The notes below the pieces were generated by a model. That model did no database searches. It was not told where the DNA came from and saw only the letters and a list, made by a program, of their open reading frames with translations. Of a DNA stretch of 64,000 bases, positions 1 to 9,586 are shown piece by piece. The DNA is taken from the NCBI RefSeq assembly GCF_009834545.1, contig NZ_CP019427.1, positions 558,001 through 622,000 of the forward strand. Direction: 5' to 3'. The translations under genes and the position numbers were made by a program. The stretch is from Pseudomonas sp. S04. GTDB lineage: Bacteria > Pseudomonadota > Gammaproteobacteria > Pseudomonadales > Pseudomonadaceae. Numbering within the stretch: position 1 is the first letter of the stretch; each line of letters begins with the position of its first letter.

Positions 1-335
1 CCGTAGGTCGCCACGGGCTGGGGTTCCTGGGATTCGTGCAAGGCCTGGTCATTGATCGCGGGGCCGTACACCAGGCGTGAACTGGCCATGATGTAGCGCA
101 CCTGCGGCAGCGGTTCGATGCGCCGGGCCAGGGCCAGTTCGAAGTCCAGGGCGTGTTCGTAGCCGTTGCGCAGGGCCGGGTTGTACGCCAGGTTCAGCAC
201 CTGGCTGACACCGTCGAGCCAGGTGTCGCTCGCGAGGGCTTCGCGGTGGCCGATAAACCCCCAGCCAGCCGTCTGCTCGCACTGGCGCAAGGCCTGGGCG
301 ATCAGGCTGGTATCCCCGACGACGACAATGCTCAT
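1..335 (-). CDS. NAD-dependent epimerase/dehydratase-like protein (partial, C-terminus beyond window)
   Basis: The first 111 residues of a protein that runs off the left edge. The N-terminus MSIVVVGDTSLIAQAL forms a beta strand and helix like the Rossmann start of extended short-chain dehydrogenases, although the usual GxxGxxG is degenerate (GDTSLIA). Further in, VLNLAYNP and IMASSRLVYG match the conserved strand-4 and strand-5 stretches of NAD-dependent sugar epimerases/dehydratases. The start overlaps the stop of the upstream glycosyltransferase gene by ATGA, so the two are probably translationally coupled. As the last visible gene of a polysaccharide cluster, a nucleotide-sugar modifying role is likely. 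The exact reaction cannot be read from this fragment. Confidence 0.6.
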   Translation of the reverse strand, partial: MSIVVVGDTSLIAQALRQCEQTAGWGFIGHREALASDTWLDGVSQVLNLAYNPALRNGYEHALDFELALARRIEPLPQVRYIMASSRLVYGPAINDQALHESQEPQPVATY

Positions 336-1303
336 GGCTGGTTCCAGAACATTGAATGCATGCTCATCCGCCGGCGCCATACCAGCGGTACCCGTTGGTA
401 ACGCTCACCGAGCCAGTAGCCCAGGTACTTGCCCGCCGTGCGCAGCAGGATGGAAAAAACTGCCAGGGGCTGGCCGCGCTTGAGTGCAGCCTGGATCTCG
501 ACCTTGACGAACCGCAAGCCTTCGCCGGACGTCGACAGGCGCGCCTTGCTCAGTTCGCTGTCCATGGCAATCAGGGTGCCGATGTCGAAGTAGCGCTTGA
601 ATTCCTGGCTGATGCTGTAGTCGTGGCTGTGCACGGCCTGGGCCGCGGGTTCGTAGACCCGGGCATAACCCTTGCCGAGCAGGCGGATGGCTGCGGCCAT
701 GTCTTCGCCCAGGGGCAACTGTGTGGGGAATCCGCCGACGGCCTCCAGTGCGTCGCGACGATAGGCGGCAAAGGAGTTGGAGCAGAACACCGCCTTGATT
801 CCGATACGCGCGATGTCTGCCTGGGTCGTGCGTTCATGACGATCGGGGTAATTGAACTCGCGAGCAAAACGTTCGGTGTCGGTGGCCTCCCGGCGCGGTA
901 GCTGCTGGCCGTAGACCAGGGCCACCTGTGGGTCGGCAAAGGGCTTGAGCAAGCGTTGCAGCCAATCATCGCCCTGGGGGCAGGCATCTTGAGTGAGGTA
1001 CACCAGGAACTCGCTGCGGGCGCACAACTGCAGCGCCAGGTTGCGGGTCTTGCCGTGGCCGAACTCACTGCGCTGGATGGTCACCAGGCGATGCCCGGCG
1101 GTCTCGATCATCTGCGGCGTCAGGTCGGTGGACGAGGAGTCGATGAACACCACCTCCCGAGGCGCCTGTTTCAGGGCGGTGAGGGCCGGCAGCAGGGCCT
1201 TGAGGTGCTCCTGGGCATTGAGGGTCAGCACGATGATGCTGCTGCGCATTCCCAGATTGGCTTCCTCGTTCGGGCTGGCGACGGGCATCGATTCAAAATG
1301 CAT
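332..1303 (-). CDS. Glycosyltransferase family 2, rhamnosyltransferase-like
   Basis: A 323-residue GT-A fold glycosyltransferase. SIIVLTLNAQEHL at the N-terminus and FIDSSSTDLT about 35 residues later are the nucleotide-sugar-binding strands of GT2 enzymes. TQDACP occupies the metal-binding DxD position, and LGEDMAAAIRLL is the ED acceptor/catalytic motif. No membrane segment is obvious, so it should act on the cytoplasmic face, adding a sugar (rhamnose-like donors are common for this subfamily) to an undecaprenyl-linked intermediate. The start chosen has GGGAGG six bases upstream and overlaps the end of the glycosylphosphotransferase gene. A longer in-frame start at 1324 lacks such a site. 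The sugar specificity is inference. Confidence 0.85.
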   Translation of the reverse strand: MHFESMPVASPNEEANLGMRSSIIVLTLNAQEHLKALLPALTALKQAPREVVFIDSSSTDLTPQMIETAGHRLVTIQRSEFGHGKTRNLALQLCARSEFLVYLTQDACPQGDDWLQRLLKPFADPQVALVYGQQLPRREATDTERFAREFNYPDRHERTTQADIARIGIKAVFCSNSFAAYRRDALEAVGGFPTQLPLGEDMAAAIRLLGKGYARVYEPAAQAVHSHDYSISQEFKRYFDIGTLIAMDSELSKARLSTSGEGLRFVKVEIQAALKRGQPLAVFSILLRTAGKYLGYWLGERYQRVPLVWRRRMSMHSMFWNQP

Positions 1304-2756
1304 TCTTGCCTCCCAACCCACCAAAGATGGTCTTGATCACGATCCACAAGTCCAGCTCTGGCGACCAGTTCTGGATGTACTGCACGTCAAAGATGAAGCG
1401 CTCGGTCAGTGACTCTTCAGTGAAGGTATTGCCCCGTGAGCCATTGACCTGGGCCCAGCCGGTAATGCCTGGGCGCACCTTGTAGCGCTCGACGAAATCC
1501 ACCACCACGTTCTCGTAGGTGCGGTCGCCGGCCTTGACGCCCGGCGGGTGAGGGCGTGGGCCGATCACCGACATATCCCCCAGCAGTACATTGATGAACT
1601 GCGGGAACTCATCGAGGCTGGTGCGCCGGATGAAGTTGCCGATCCGGGTCACGCGGGCATCCTGGCGCTGGTTGAGGCAGATTTCGCCGGGCGTGGGGTC
1701 GAACCGCATGCTGCGAAACTTGTAGATCTGGAATAGACGGTTGCGCAGGCCGTAGCGGCCTTGGGTGAACAGCGCCGGCCCAGGCGACTCCAGGCGGATC
1801 AGGGCGCCCAGCACCAGGCCAATGGGCAGGAACAGCAACAGCACGACCGCCGAGAAGCTGATGTCGAACACCCGCTTGATCAGCCGTCCTTCGATAGGCA
1901 AGGGGTTCATGCCCAGCAGCAACATGTTGCCGGGTCCGCTGTGCGGGCGGCTGAGGAAGGGATGGCCGAGCACCGGCTCCTCGGGGGCGAGGTAGACATT
2001 GCCCATCTGCCCGCGCAGGCGGGTGGCCAGCGAGCTGACCCGGTCACCTGCCTGGTTGGGCAGGGCGATGATCACTCCGTCGATGTCCGGTGGCAGTTGG
2101 TCCAGCTGCGCGGTCCCCCCGGCGAGCAGGGGGAACGGCAGGGTGGAGGTATCAATGCGCGAGCTGCGGTCGTCGATGAAACCGATCACGACGATTTCCG
2201 GTTCCCGGGCGGTCAGGTAGCGCGCAATCGCCACGCCTTGCTCGCCAGCGCCGACGATGACCAGGCGCAGCTTGCGGTCCCAGGAGCGGGTGTAGCGCGA
2301 CACGTACTGACCGGCTACTTGCGCAAAAAGCACCAGCATGATGAACAGCGCGAGGTAGGACCAGGGAGCCAGCATCGGCATCTGGCCGATCTCCATGAAT
2401 ACCAGCACCAGCAGGGTCACCAGTGCGCCGTTGAGCACCGAGCTGACCCAGCGCAGGGCTTTGCGGTCCTGGCGCGAAAAGCCTTTGTAGACCCGCACGG
2501 GCATCACCGCCGAGGCACAGACCACCACGAAACCGACCGTCCAGGCATCGGCCCACCAGCGATCCGTGAGCCACCAGTAGTGGACGTTGAGCAGCACGGT
2601 CGCGAGCAATCCTCCCAGCACCCGGCCCAGCCGAGTCAGGAGGATTTCCAGGCCAGCCAAGGCCGGGGCATCAAAACGGCGGGCCCTTTTTTTAGCACGC
2701 GTACCCTGCACCTGTGCGTCCGGGGCAGCGCCCGGGAGCGTTTCGCTAACTGACAT
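1293..2756 (-). CDS. Undecaprenyl-phosphate glycosylphosphotransferase (WcaJ/PslA-like)
   Basis: A 487-residue polyprenyl glycosylphosphotransferase that would transfer the first sugar-1-phosphate to undecaprenyl phosphate and so start exopolysaccharide or O-antigen repeat synthesis at the inner membrane. There are four hydrophobic segments in the N-terminal half, then a Rossmann-like CoA-binding region ([16 protein letters not shown]), a further membrane segment ([16 protein letters not shown]) and the C-terminal bacterial sugar transferase domain. That domain carries [29 protein letters not shown] and [12 protein letters not shown], all hallmarks of the family. GAGGAT lies eight bases before the start. 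It follows the dehydratase gene by 43 bp on the same strand and overlaps the next glycosyltransferase, consistent with one operon. Confidence 0.92.
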   Translation of the reverse strand: MSVSETLPGAAPDAQVQGTRAKKRARRFDAPALAGLEILLTRLGRVLGGLLATVLLNVHYWWLTDRWWADAWTVGFVVVCASAVMPVRVYKGFSRQDRKALRWVSSVLNGALVTLLVLVFMEIGQMPMLAPWSYLALFIMLVLFAQVAGQYVSRYTRSWDRKLRLVIVGAGEQGVAIARYLTAREPEIVVIGFIDDRSSRIDTSTLPFPLLAGGTAQLDQLPPDIDGVIIALPNQAGDRVSSLATRLRGQMGNVYLAPEEPVLGHPFLSRPHSGPGNMLLLGMNPLPIEGRLIKRVFDISFSAVVLLLFLPIGLVLGALIRLESPGPALFTQGRYGLRNRLFQIYKFRSMRFDPTPGEICLNQRQDARVTRIGNFIRRTSLDEFPQFINVLLGDMSVIGPRPHPPGVKAGDRTYENVVVDFVERYKVRPGITGWAQVNGSRGNTFTEESLTERFIFDVQYIQNWSPELDLWIVIKTIFGGLGGKNAF

Positions 2757-2799
2757 GGAATATCCTCGCCTCAACTGCGCAAGTGACAACAACTCTGAG

Positions 2800-3855
2800 T
2801 CAGGAACTAAGGCCTTTGGAGAGCCCGTTGGAGACTTCCTGTACCGGCAGCAGGCCGGCGACTTCGACCTCGACGGCAGCGGTCGCGGGCAACTCGCCAA
2901 ACAACTCCGGGTAGCGCGCGAAGTTGTCGCGGTACCAGTCGACTAACATGCTGATGTCGTCGCTCAGGTTGTTTTTGGGCTTCCAGCCCATGTGCATGAG
3001 CTTGTCCCAGGACACTGAGTAACGCCCGTCGTTGAACGGCCGGTCGGGGATATAGGTAATGACTTCGCGCGAGGGTTTGTCGAAGGCCTTGCTGATAAGT
3101 TCGGCCACTTGCAGGTTGGTATATTCCTCGGTGGTGCCGATATTGTAGACCTCGCCGACTTCACCTTTTTCAGCCACGAACACCACCGCTTCGGCGAAGT
3201 CCTGTGCACTAAGGTAGTGCCGGCGATTGGTACCATTACCATGCAGGGTCAGTTTGCGCCCGGTCAGCATGTGGCAGATAAAGCGCGGGATGATCTTTTC
3301 CGGAAACTGGCGGATGCCATAGAGGTTGTTGGCCCGGATGATCACGATGGGTTCGTGGTAGGACTGCAGGTAACCCTGCAGGATCATCTCGGCCGCGGCC
3401 TTGGAGGATGAGTAGGGGTTGGTGGGGCGCAAGACCTCGTTTTCACTGGCCGCGCCTTCCATGACCTGCCCGTAGACCTCGTCGGTGCTGACATGGACGA
3501 TCTTCCTGACCTTTTCCTGGCGGCAGGCTTCCATCAACGCATGGGTGCCCAGCACATTGGTTCGGGTGAACTCCAGGGAGTTGCCGAAAGAGTTATCCAC
3601 ATGGCTTTCGGCTGCGGCATGGATCACCAGGTCAGCGTCCTTGACCACCCGGCGGCACATATCCAGGTCGGCAACATCGCCGACCAGCAACTGCACGCGA
3701 TTGGGAAACAAGTGATGGGAAATGTTGCGAACATCGCCGGCGTAAGTCATCTTGTCGAAGACCACAACTTTGGCGTCAGAGAAATGCCGGCAAACTTCGT
3801 CGACAATATGCGAGCCCGCAAAGCCGGCGCCGCCAGTTACTACTATCTTGCGCAT
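2800..3855 (-). CDS. dTDP-glucose 4,6-dehydratase-like nucleotide-sugar dehydratase
   Basis: A 351-residue extended short-chain dehydrogenase/reductase. GGAGFAGSHIVDE is the NAD-binding loop, AAAESHVDNS and STDEVYG are diagnostic of dTDP-glucose 4,6-dehydratases (the Asp-Glu pair performs dehydration), and YSSSKAAAEM carries the catalytic Tyr and Lys. RANNLYG and DDISMLVDWYRDN near the end also match the family. It should make a dTDP-4-keto-6-deoxyglucose-type precursor for the polysaccharide assembled by the neighbouring genes. The start at 3855 is preceded by AAGGAG. An in-frame codon 51 bases upstream is poorer. The C-terminal 25 residues are a non-conserved extension. An alternative is a UDP-GlcNAc-type dehydratase. 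Confidence 0.85.
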   Translation of the reverse strand: MRKIVVTGGAGFAGSHIVDEVCRHFSDAKVVVFDKMTYAGDVRNISHHLFPNRVQLLVGDVADLDMCRRVVKDADLVIHAAAESHVDNSFGNSLEFTRTNVLGTHALMEACRQEKVRKIVHVSTDEVYGQVMEGAASENEVLRPTNPYSSSKAAAEMILQGYLQSYHEPIVIIRANNLYGIRQFPEKIIPRFICHMLTGRKLTLHGNGTNRRHYLSAQDFAEAVVFVAEKGEVGEVYNIGTTEEYTNLQVAELISKAFDKPSREVITYIPDRPFNDGRYSVSWDKLMHMGWKPKNNLSDDISMLVDWYRDNFARYPELFGELPATAAVEVEVAGLLPVQEVSNGLSKGLSS

Positions 3856-4026
3856 GACGTTAACTCCTTGGCCAAAAACCTGAGTCTGATAAAACGTCCA
3901 ATCCATTCGCCGGCCCCTACTGCGCGGATCAAGGGCCCATAAGTGTTTTTTGTTACAGATAGCTCCAACGACAACAGCGAACTTGTGGCGTTTTGATACT
4001 TAATAGCCATTAGGCGAAGTTTGACT

Positions 4027-5313
4027 TTAGTCACTCACCTGTATTTCACCAGTGCAGCGGTTAGTTTTTTTTGCCATTACTTGGAACATAATCGCTAGCA
4101 TCAAAAGGCCAGCAACATTTGCGCCACAATAGAACTGGGCTAACAGCTCAAGCGACAACCGGTCGTGCCAGATCAAGGCCAGTACCAGCAGCACTGTCAG
4201 GTTGGTGCCGTGGTAGAACAGGTTGCTCACCGGCGCCCGCAAGGCCAGGAGCCCAAGCTGTATCGGTGCGGCGGCTGCCACGGCCAGCAGGCCGAAGGCC
4301 AGGTACACCAGCGCCGGCCCGCCTTTGCTGAAGTCGGGGCCGTACAGCACGCCCAGTAACGGTTCCCCAGCCAGCCACGCCAGCAGCACGAACCCCAGGG
4401 CCGGCAGCAGGAATGGCAGCGCCCGCAGCAGCATATAGCGGAGCAAACGGGCCGGGCCTGCCTCTTGATAGTGCGCAATGAAGCGTGGGCGGAAATGATT
4501 GGTCAGGGCGATCAGCAACGGATTGATCAGGTTGGTGACCGCGATGCACGCCGCATACAGGCCGGCCATCGCCTGGCCGCCCCCCAGCAGCGCTAGCCAG
4601 GGGTACAGTTGCACGCTGGCGACATGGCACAACCCGCCGGCCACCAGCCAGCCGCCATAGCCGAGGAAGGCACGCCATTGAGTCGCCAATTGCCTGATCG
4701 GTGGCCAGAAGAATGACGCCTGGGCCTGCGGCAGGTTCAGCGCAAAGGACAGGGCGCAAACCCCGGCGATGGCAAAGAACACTGTTTCAGCGCTGAGCCA
4801 TCCACCCCAGGCTAAGACCCCGAGGGCGAGCAACTGGCCGATGGCACTGGTCAGGTCGAGGATCAGGGCTTGCCTGGAGCGGTTGATCACGTAGAAATGC
4901 CGCCGTAGAAATTCGCGCATCACCAGACCCATCACCGCCAGGGGCAGGGCAGGCCAGAGCTCGCTGGGCAAGCCTGCCCCGAATTGGTGCAGCAGGGTCA
5001 AGACCAACGCCACCACCAGGCCGAGCCCGGCGCTGCCCCACAAGGCGCTGCTGAACAGGGCGTGCGGCTCTCCTTCGCCGCTGGCGCGCAGATAGGTGTA
5101 GGGCGTCGCGATCAGCGTGTCGCCCAACGAGATGATCAGGAAGCAGAAGCTCAAGCCCAGGGCGTAGGCGCCCAGGGCTTCTTGCGAGACGCAGCGACCC
5201 AGCACCAGGCCTGTGAGGAAGCTGGTCAGGCTCTGCGCCGCCTGGCCGCCGATCACCCAGAAAACGCCATATCCACGACGACTCAGTCGTGTCCAAGAAT
5301 GACTGCCAGACAT
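4027..5313 (-). CDS. Polysaccharide flippase, Wzx/MATE-like membrane protein
   Basis: A 428-residue, strongly hydrophobic protein with about 12 predicted membrane segments, few charges between them and an N-terminal amphipathic stretch (GYGVFWVIGGQAAQSL) as in the polysaccharide transporter/MATE superfamily. Such proteins move lipid-linked oligosaccharide repeat units across the inner membrane for Wzy-type polymerisation. Its place upstream of the dehydratase, initiating transferase and glycosyltransferase on the same strand supports this. A 171-bp gap separates it from the dehydratase, larger than the other gaps in this cluster, so a second promoter may lie there. The ribosome site (AAGGACAG) is moderate. 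Sequence divergence typical of Wzx proteins prevents a substrate call. Confidence 0.8.
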   Translation of the reverse strand: MSGSHSWTRLSRRGYGVFWVIGGQAAQSLTSFLTGLVLGRCVSQEALGAYALGLSFCFLIISLGDTLIATPYTYLRASGEGEPHALFSSALWGSAGLGLVVALVLTLLHQFGAGLPSELWPALPLAVMGLVMREFLRRHFYVINRSRQALILDLTSAIGQLLALGVLAWGGWLSAETVFFAIAGVCALSFALNLPQAQASFFWPPIRQLATQWRAFLGYGGWLVAGGLCHVASVQLYPWLALLGGGQAMAGLYAACIAVTNLINPLLIALTNHFRPRFIAHYQEAGPARLLRYMLLRALPFLLPALGFVLLAWLAGEPLLGVLYGPDFSKGGPALVYLAFGLLAVAAAAPIQLGLLALRAPVSNLFYHGTNLTVLLVLALIWHDRLSLELLAQFYCGANVAGLLMLAIMFQVMAKKTNRCTGEIQVSD

Positions 5314-5463
5314 AATTGCTGTCCTTGGAGATGGACTGTTGACGTATCACTCCCCGTCGTTGCTCGGGGGAGGGGCTGCGCAGGATGATCGCTAGTGAGT
5401 AAGGATTAGTATCACTTCGCCAGATTGGCAAATCCGTCGACGGAAAAACGGATGAGCGAGGGA

Positions 5464-6993
5464 TCAACGCGCGCTATAGGTATTGAGAGCCTTTTCGATG
5501 CACTGCGCGGTTTTGCCGAAGGCCTGGACGCTGATGTCGGCAAACGCGCCGCCACCCTGGTCGGCGACCAGCAGCATGATCACTTTGCCTTTGTTGGTCA
5601 GCGAGCGCAGCAGCAAGTGCTCGCCGTCGAACAGCGAGCGCAGGCTGTCCGGCAAGTGGGCGCAAAACTGTGCATGGTTGGCGGGTGTCAGGCGCAATTG
5701 CGCCGGTTGCGCCAGCAAGCGCTGCAGCACGCTGCTCTGGCCGACCGCCAGTTGCAGGCTGGCGCTGTCCTTGGGCAAGCCCCAGGTCTGGTGGACGCGC
5801 AGGTTGCTCTGAGTGCGGTCGGCCATCAGCAGCATGGCCCGGCGCATGCCGCAGGCCGCCAAGGCATCCCGGGCGCAGGTGGTCAGGTGCAGGGCGTTGC
5901 TGAAGGGGCTCGGCTCGGCCAGCAGTTGGGCACAGTGTTTGCGCCAGCGCTGCAGGTCCTCGGCCGAGGGCGCGGCGGGAGCCTGTTCGCCGCGGCCCTG
6001 GCCATCTTCCCAGGGCCACAGCAGCGCTTCGGCCGGGTGCCAGAGGTCGGGCTGGCCGTGGTTGCGCGCGCTTTGCGCGGCCTGTTGGTGCTGTTGCTGC
6101 TGCACCTCATCCATCGGCATTTGCAGGTAGAGGCTGGTCAGGTACTGCCAGCGCCGGGTGTGCGGGCCGACCCAGGATTGCTGGGCCGACAGCGCCAGGC
6201 CGTTGGCCAGCAGCACGCTGTTGGCGGGCTGGTTGAGCCAGCGGCGCAAGGTCGGATCGTCATCCAGGCGGTTTTGCTGGCGCAGTGGATGGTCGGCGTC
6301 ACGGGCAATGTGCAGCACTTGCACCAGCTCGCGTTGCTCGGTGAGCAGCAGCCGATAGCCCTGGGCGACCCAGAAGGGCAAGCGCCAGAGCTCCACCAGC
6401 ACCTGGCAGAGTTCCAGCAGGCGTACCCCGAACAGCTGTTTTTCGACCTTGTGCGCTGCCTCGCCCTGGTGGATCACCCGGCGCTCCCATTCCTGCAGCA
6501 ACTGTGGGTGACTCAGGGCCAGCGGCCACAGGGGGGCCAGAAACAATAGGCTGCCCCAGTGGATGTCCTGCCACAGGCGCGCCAGGCGGCTGGCAAAAAA
6601 GCCGTTGGCCTGTTGCGAGGCGTGCTGGCTGATCAGTTGCAGCTTGCGTAGTGCCGGCGGGATATCGCGCTCGGGCATGGCGGGCAGGCGTGCCAGGAGT
6701 TCGGCGGTGCGTTTGAGGCCCAGGCGAGTGAGCGCCACTTCCAGGTTTTCACAAGGCTCACTGAGGCTGCCGTGGGCGTGGCGATTGGCCTCGCGGATCA
6801 CGCTCAGGGCCAGGGCTGGACTGCCCTGAATCAAGTCGGCGATATCGCGCAGGGAGCTGCGACTGCTGTTGATGGCTCTGCACACGCGGTCATGGCTGGC
6901 CTGCGGTACGGGCAAGACCACAGCGTCGAGACGCTGGACCCAGTCCTGCAGGGTGGAGGGGGTTGCCGGTGGGACGTTCGTTTCATTAACCAT
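5464..6993 (-). CDS. HDOD domain signalling protein
   Basis: A 509-residue cytoplasmic protein. The N-terminal ~220 residues fit an HDOD domain (an HD-like fold without the metal-binding His/Asp set): LPVPQASHDRVCRAIN at the front, IADLIQGSPALALSVIREAN as the conserved helix pair, and LTRLGLKRTAELLARLP. After a Gln- and Arg-rich middle with no obvious domain, the last ~150 residues (ALHLTTCARDALAAC to the end) resemble a GAF-like sensor. HDOD proteins regulate motility, biofilm or signalling in many proteobacteria. The gene is divergent from motA, with 166 bp between starts, which fits a motility-linked role, but its partner or ligand is unknown. Ribosome site is weak. Confidence 0.78.
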   Translation of the reverse strand: MVNETNVPPATPSTLQDWVQRLDAVVLPVPQASHDRVCRAINSSRSSLRDIADLIQGSPALALSVIREANRHAHGSLSEPCENLEVALTRLGLKRTAELLARLPAMPERDIPPALRKLQLISQHASQQANGFFASRLARLWQDIHWGSLLFLAPLWPLALSHPQLLQEWERRVIHQGEAAHKVEKQLFGVRLLELCQVLVELWRLPFWVAQGYRLLLTEQRELVQVLHIARDADHPLRQQNRLDDDPTLRRWLNQPANSVLLANGLALSAQQSWVGPHTRRWQYLTSLYLQMPMDEVQQQQHQQAAQSARNHGQPDLWHPAEALLWPWEDGQGRGEQAPAAPSAEDLQRWRKHCAQLLAEPSPFSNALHLTTCARDALAACGMRRAMLLMADRTQSNLRVHQTWGLPKDSASLQLAVGQSSVLQRLLAQPAQLRLTPANHAQFCAHLPDSLRSLFDGEHLLLRSLTNKGKVIMLLVADQGGGAFADISVQAFGKTAQCIEKALNTYSAR

Positions 6994-7159
6994 GGTCGGG
7001 CGCGATCATCGTTGACTTCAAACACGCCCGGGGCGGGGCAAATTGGCTTTTCGCCATAACTGGCTATAGTCTGGCGCAGTTTTGCCGATAAGTAGAAGAA
7101 GAGATTGTTTAACTTCCGAATATGACCTTGAACCCGACTTAAGTAAGTACCTTCTACCT

Positions 7160-8011
7160 ATGGCTAAAATTATCGGCATCATCGTCGTATTCGCGAGCGT
7201 GCTCGGCGGATACGTGCTTTCCCATGGCAAGATTGCCGCCCTGATCCAGCCCTTCGAGGTGTTGATCATCGGCGGCGCAGCCCTGGGTGCATTCCTCCAG
7301 GCCAACCCCGGCTACATGACCATGCACGTGCTCAAGAAGTCCCTGAGCATGTTCAGCACACGCTTCACCCACGCCTTCTACCTGGAGGTGCTGGGCCTGA
7401 TCTACGAGATCCTCAACAAGAGCCGCCGCGAAGGCATGATGGCGATTGAAGGGGATATCGAGGACGCCGCCGCCAGCCCGATTTTTGCCAAGTACCCGAC
7501 GGTGCTCAAGGACGAGCGCATGACTGCGTTTATCTGCGACTACTTGCGCATCATGTCGTCCGGCAACATGGCGCCCCATGAGCTCGAAGGCCTGTTCGAC
7601 ATGGAGCTGTACAGTCTCAAGGAAGACCTGGAACACCCCTCCCATGCAGTCAACGGCATTGCCGATGCGATGCCCGGTTTTGGTATCGTCGCGGCGGTAC
7701 TGGGGATCGTGGTCACCATGGCCTCGCTGGGTGAGGGCGACCAGAAGTCCATCGGCCTGCACGTCGGTGCGGCACTGGTGGGGACCTTCTTCGGTATTCT
7801 CGCCGCCTACGGTTTTTTTGGTCCGCTGGCCCATTCCCTGGCCCACGACGCCAAGGAAGAGCTGAACGTCTACGAGGCCATCAAGGCCTCGCTGGTGGCC
7901 TCGGCTTCCGGCATGCCGCCGTCGCTGGCGGTGGAATTCGGGCGCAAGGTGCTGTACCCGGCGCACCGTCCTAGCTTCGCCGAGCTGGAACAAGCAGTTC
8001 GCGGTCGCTGA
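7160..8011 (+). CDS. motA: Flagellar motor stator protein MotA
   Basis: A 283-residue proton-channel stator subunit that with MotB converts ion flow to flagellar rotation. It shows the MotA pattern of four membrane segments: two at the N-terminus (KIIGIIVVFASVLGGYVLSH and VLIIGGAALGAFL), a large cytoplasmic loop with charged residues for rotor contact, then two more (IVAAVLGIVVTM and ALVGTFFGILAAYGF). The PGFGIVAAVLG stretch contains the conserved proline. Length matches Pseudomonas MotA. The start is MAKIIG at 7160. An in-frame codon 78 bases upstream would add an unlikely hydrophilic leader. motB follows 3 bases after the stop. Pseudomonads carry two stators. Position next to rsgA/orn identifies the MotAB set. 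Confidence 0.95.
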   Translation: MAKIIGIIVVFASVLGGYVLSHGKIAALIQPFEVLIIGGAALGAFLQANPGYMTMHVLKKSLSMFSTRFTHAFYLEVLGLIYEILNKSRREGMMAIEGDIEDAAASPIFAKYPTVLKDERMTAFICDYLRIMSSGNMAPHELEGLFDMELYSLKEDLEHPSHAVNGIADAMPGFGIVAAVLGIVVTMASLGEGDQKSIGLHVGAALVGTFFGILAAYGFFGPLAHSLAHDAKEELNVYEAIKASLVASASGMPPSLAVEFGRKVLYPAHRPSFAELEQAVRGR

Positions 8012-8014
8012 GTC

Positions 8015-9043
8015 ATGGAAAACAATCAGCCGATAATCATCAAGCGCGTCAAGCGCATCGCGGCCGGGCATCACGGGGGCGCCTGGAAAATCGCGTTCGC
8101 TGACTTCGCGACGGCGATGATGGCGTTTTTCCTGGTGCTGTGGCTGCTGTCCACGGCCACGCCGGAGCAGAAGATCGCCATTGCCGGCTACTTCAAGGAC
8201 CCGATCGGCTTCACCGAGAGCGGTACGCCCTACGTCATCGACCTCGGCGGTTCGCCGGAGCTGGCGCCGGACAAGACCCTCAACCCTGAGGCCAAATTCC
8301 AGCCGCAGCCGGACAAGGTGACGGTCGATACCGAGCAGGCCGAAGGCGTGGCCGAACAGGTCGAGCAGGAACGCCTCGAGTTGCTGCTGCTGGAGTTGCA
8401 GAACAAGGTCGAGGAAAACCCGCAACTGCAGAAATTCAAGGACCAGATCCTGTTCGAGATCACCCCGGATGGCTTGCGCATCCAGATCATCGATTCGGAA
8501 AACCGGCCGATGTTCGACTCCGGCAGTGCACGCCTCAAGCCGTACTTCGAAGACATCCTGCTGGCCATGGCGGACACCATCAAGGCGGTGCCCAACAAGA
8601 TCAGCATCAGCGGCCACACCGATGCCAAGCCCTATGCCGGCAGCGGTGATTTCGGCAACTGGGAGCTGTCGTCCAACCGTGCCAACGCCGCGCGACGAGC
8701 GCTGGTGGCTGGCAGCTATCCGCAAACGCAGGTGGCGCGGGTGGTGGGCTACGCTTCGTCGGCCATGTTCGACCGCAAGAATCCGTTCAATCCGGTCAAC
8801 CGCCGGATCGACATTGTGGTCCTGACCAAGAAGGCCCAGCGTGCCATCGAAGGTGAACAAGGTGCCGAGCCGGCGCCGGTGCCGACCCAGGGCCAAGGGG
8901 CCCCGGGCGAAGTGCCGGCAGCGCCAGTCGACCCGGATGCCTTGCCCGCAGACCAGCAACCGCTGCCAGCCCATGAGCTGCGCGAGCGCTTGAATCTGTT
9001 TGATGATCCGCTGCCCAAGCCATCTGAAGCCCCCAAGCAGTGA
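8015..9043 (+). CDS. motB: Flagellar motor stator protein MotB
   Basis: A 342-residue stator subunit. A short basic cytoplasmic N-terminus leads into one membrane helix, KIAFADFATAMMAFFLVLWL, in which Asp30 is the proton-binding residue essential for torque. A plug/linker region follows, then the periplasmic OmpA-like peptidoglycan-binding domain at about residues 150-275 (ISGHTDAKPY, NWELSSNRANAARR, RRIDIVVL). The last ~60 residues are Ala/Pro-rich and low in complexity, as usual. It follows motA after 3 bases and is closed by a strong bidirectional terminator, so motAB form a two-gene unit. Confidence 0.95.
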   Translation: MENNQPIIIKRVKRIAAGHHGGAWKIAFADFATAMMAFFLVLWLLSTATPEQKIAIAGYFKDPIGFTESGTPYVIDLGGSPELAPDKTLNPEAKFQPQPDKVTVDTEQAEGVAEQVEQERLELLLLELQNKVEENPQLQKFKDQILFEITPDGLRIQIIDSENRPMFDSGSARLKPYFEDILLAMADTIKAVPNKISISGHTDAKPYAGSGDFGNWELSSNRANAARRALVAGSYPQTQVARVVGYASSAMFDRKNPFNPVNRRIDIVVLTKKAQRAIEGEQGAEPAPVPTQGQGAPGEVPAAPVDPDALPADQQPLPAHELRERLNLFDDPLPKPSEAPKQ

Positions 9044-9048
9044 TCCAT

Positions 9049-9080
9049 AAAAAAGCCGACAGCGATGTCGGCTTTTTTAT
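9049..9080. terminator. Bidirectional intrinsic terminator between motB and the TIR gene
   Basis: AAAAAGCCGACA gcgat TGTCGGCTTTTTT: a perfect stem flanked by A and T runs on both sides. It can end motAB transcripts on the plus strand and the convergent TIR/caspase cassette on the minus strand. Confidence 0.92.
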
Positions 9081-9094
9081 GCTCGCCGTTCGCT

Positions 9095-9586
9095 TCAAAA
9101 GCCGCGGCGGACCCTGGCCTTGAGTTCGGTATGGAAGCGATCTGCATTAGTCCGGTTGTTCGAGCGTAGCGACTCGTTGCTGACGATCGAGTCCAGCGTC
9201 ATTGCGCGTCTGCTTGTCTGCTCGTCGCGGTAGGCGTCGATAAAGAAATCGAGGTCGGCAATCCTCGACAGTTTTGGCCACTTGTCGAGGTACTCGGGCA
9301 GTTCTCCGGCGCCGGTCTTGAATGAGCAGATTCGCCGGTCACTGATGGTCGCCTCGCCAATTTCGAAGGGTACCCACCAGGAGTGCGCGGTTTTGTCCGA
9401 CACCACTGCGAGCAAATGGCTGCACTCGGTAATGTTGCGGGTAATCACCCCGGTGATGTCGTCGGTGGTTTGCGATTCAGGATCCAGTACATCCAGATAG
9501 GTTTTTATCCCAGCCTGGCTCAGCCGTTCGTTGATGGTCATGGCGATGGGGCGGTCGGTGTGGCGGTAGCTGATAAACACAGGCAT
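9095..9586 (-). CDS. TIR domain protein (second TIR of the caspase cassette)
   Basis: A 163-residue soluble protein. MPVFISYRHTDRPIAMTIN is a typical first beta strand and loop of a bacterial TIR domain, followed by LSQAGIKTYLD, the region CSHLLAVVSDKTAHSWW and VPFEIGEA, where Glu75 sits at the NAD-hydrolase catalytic position. The last ~80 residues (FFIDAYRDEQTSR onward) are charged and not recognised. Bacterial TIRs hydrolyse or cyclise NAD to make immune signals. The start at 9586 overlaps the stop of the caspase-like gene by one base (TGATG), so the two are translationally coupled. A longer frame upstream is rejected because it lies inside the protease gene. Whether this TIR makes a signal or is a regulator is unknown. 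Confidence 0.85.
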   Translation of the reverse strand: MPVFISYRHTDRPIAMTINERLSQAGIKTYLDVLDPESQTTDDITGVITRNITECSHLLAVVSDKTAHSWWVPFEIGEATISDRRICSFKTGAGELPEYLDKWPKLSRIADLDFFIDAYRDEQTSRRAMTLDSIVSNESLRSNNRTNADRFHTELKARVRRGF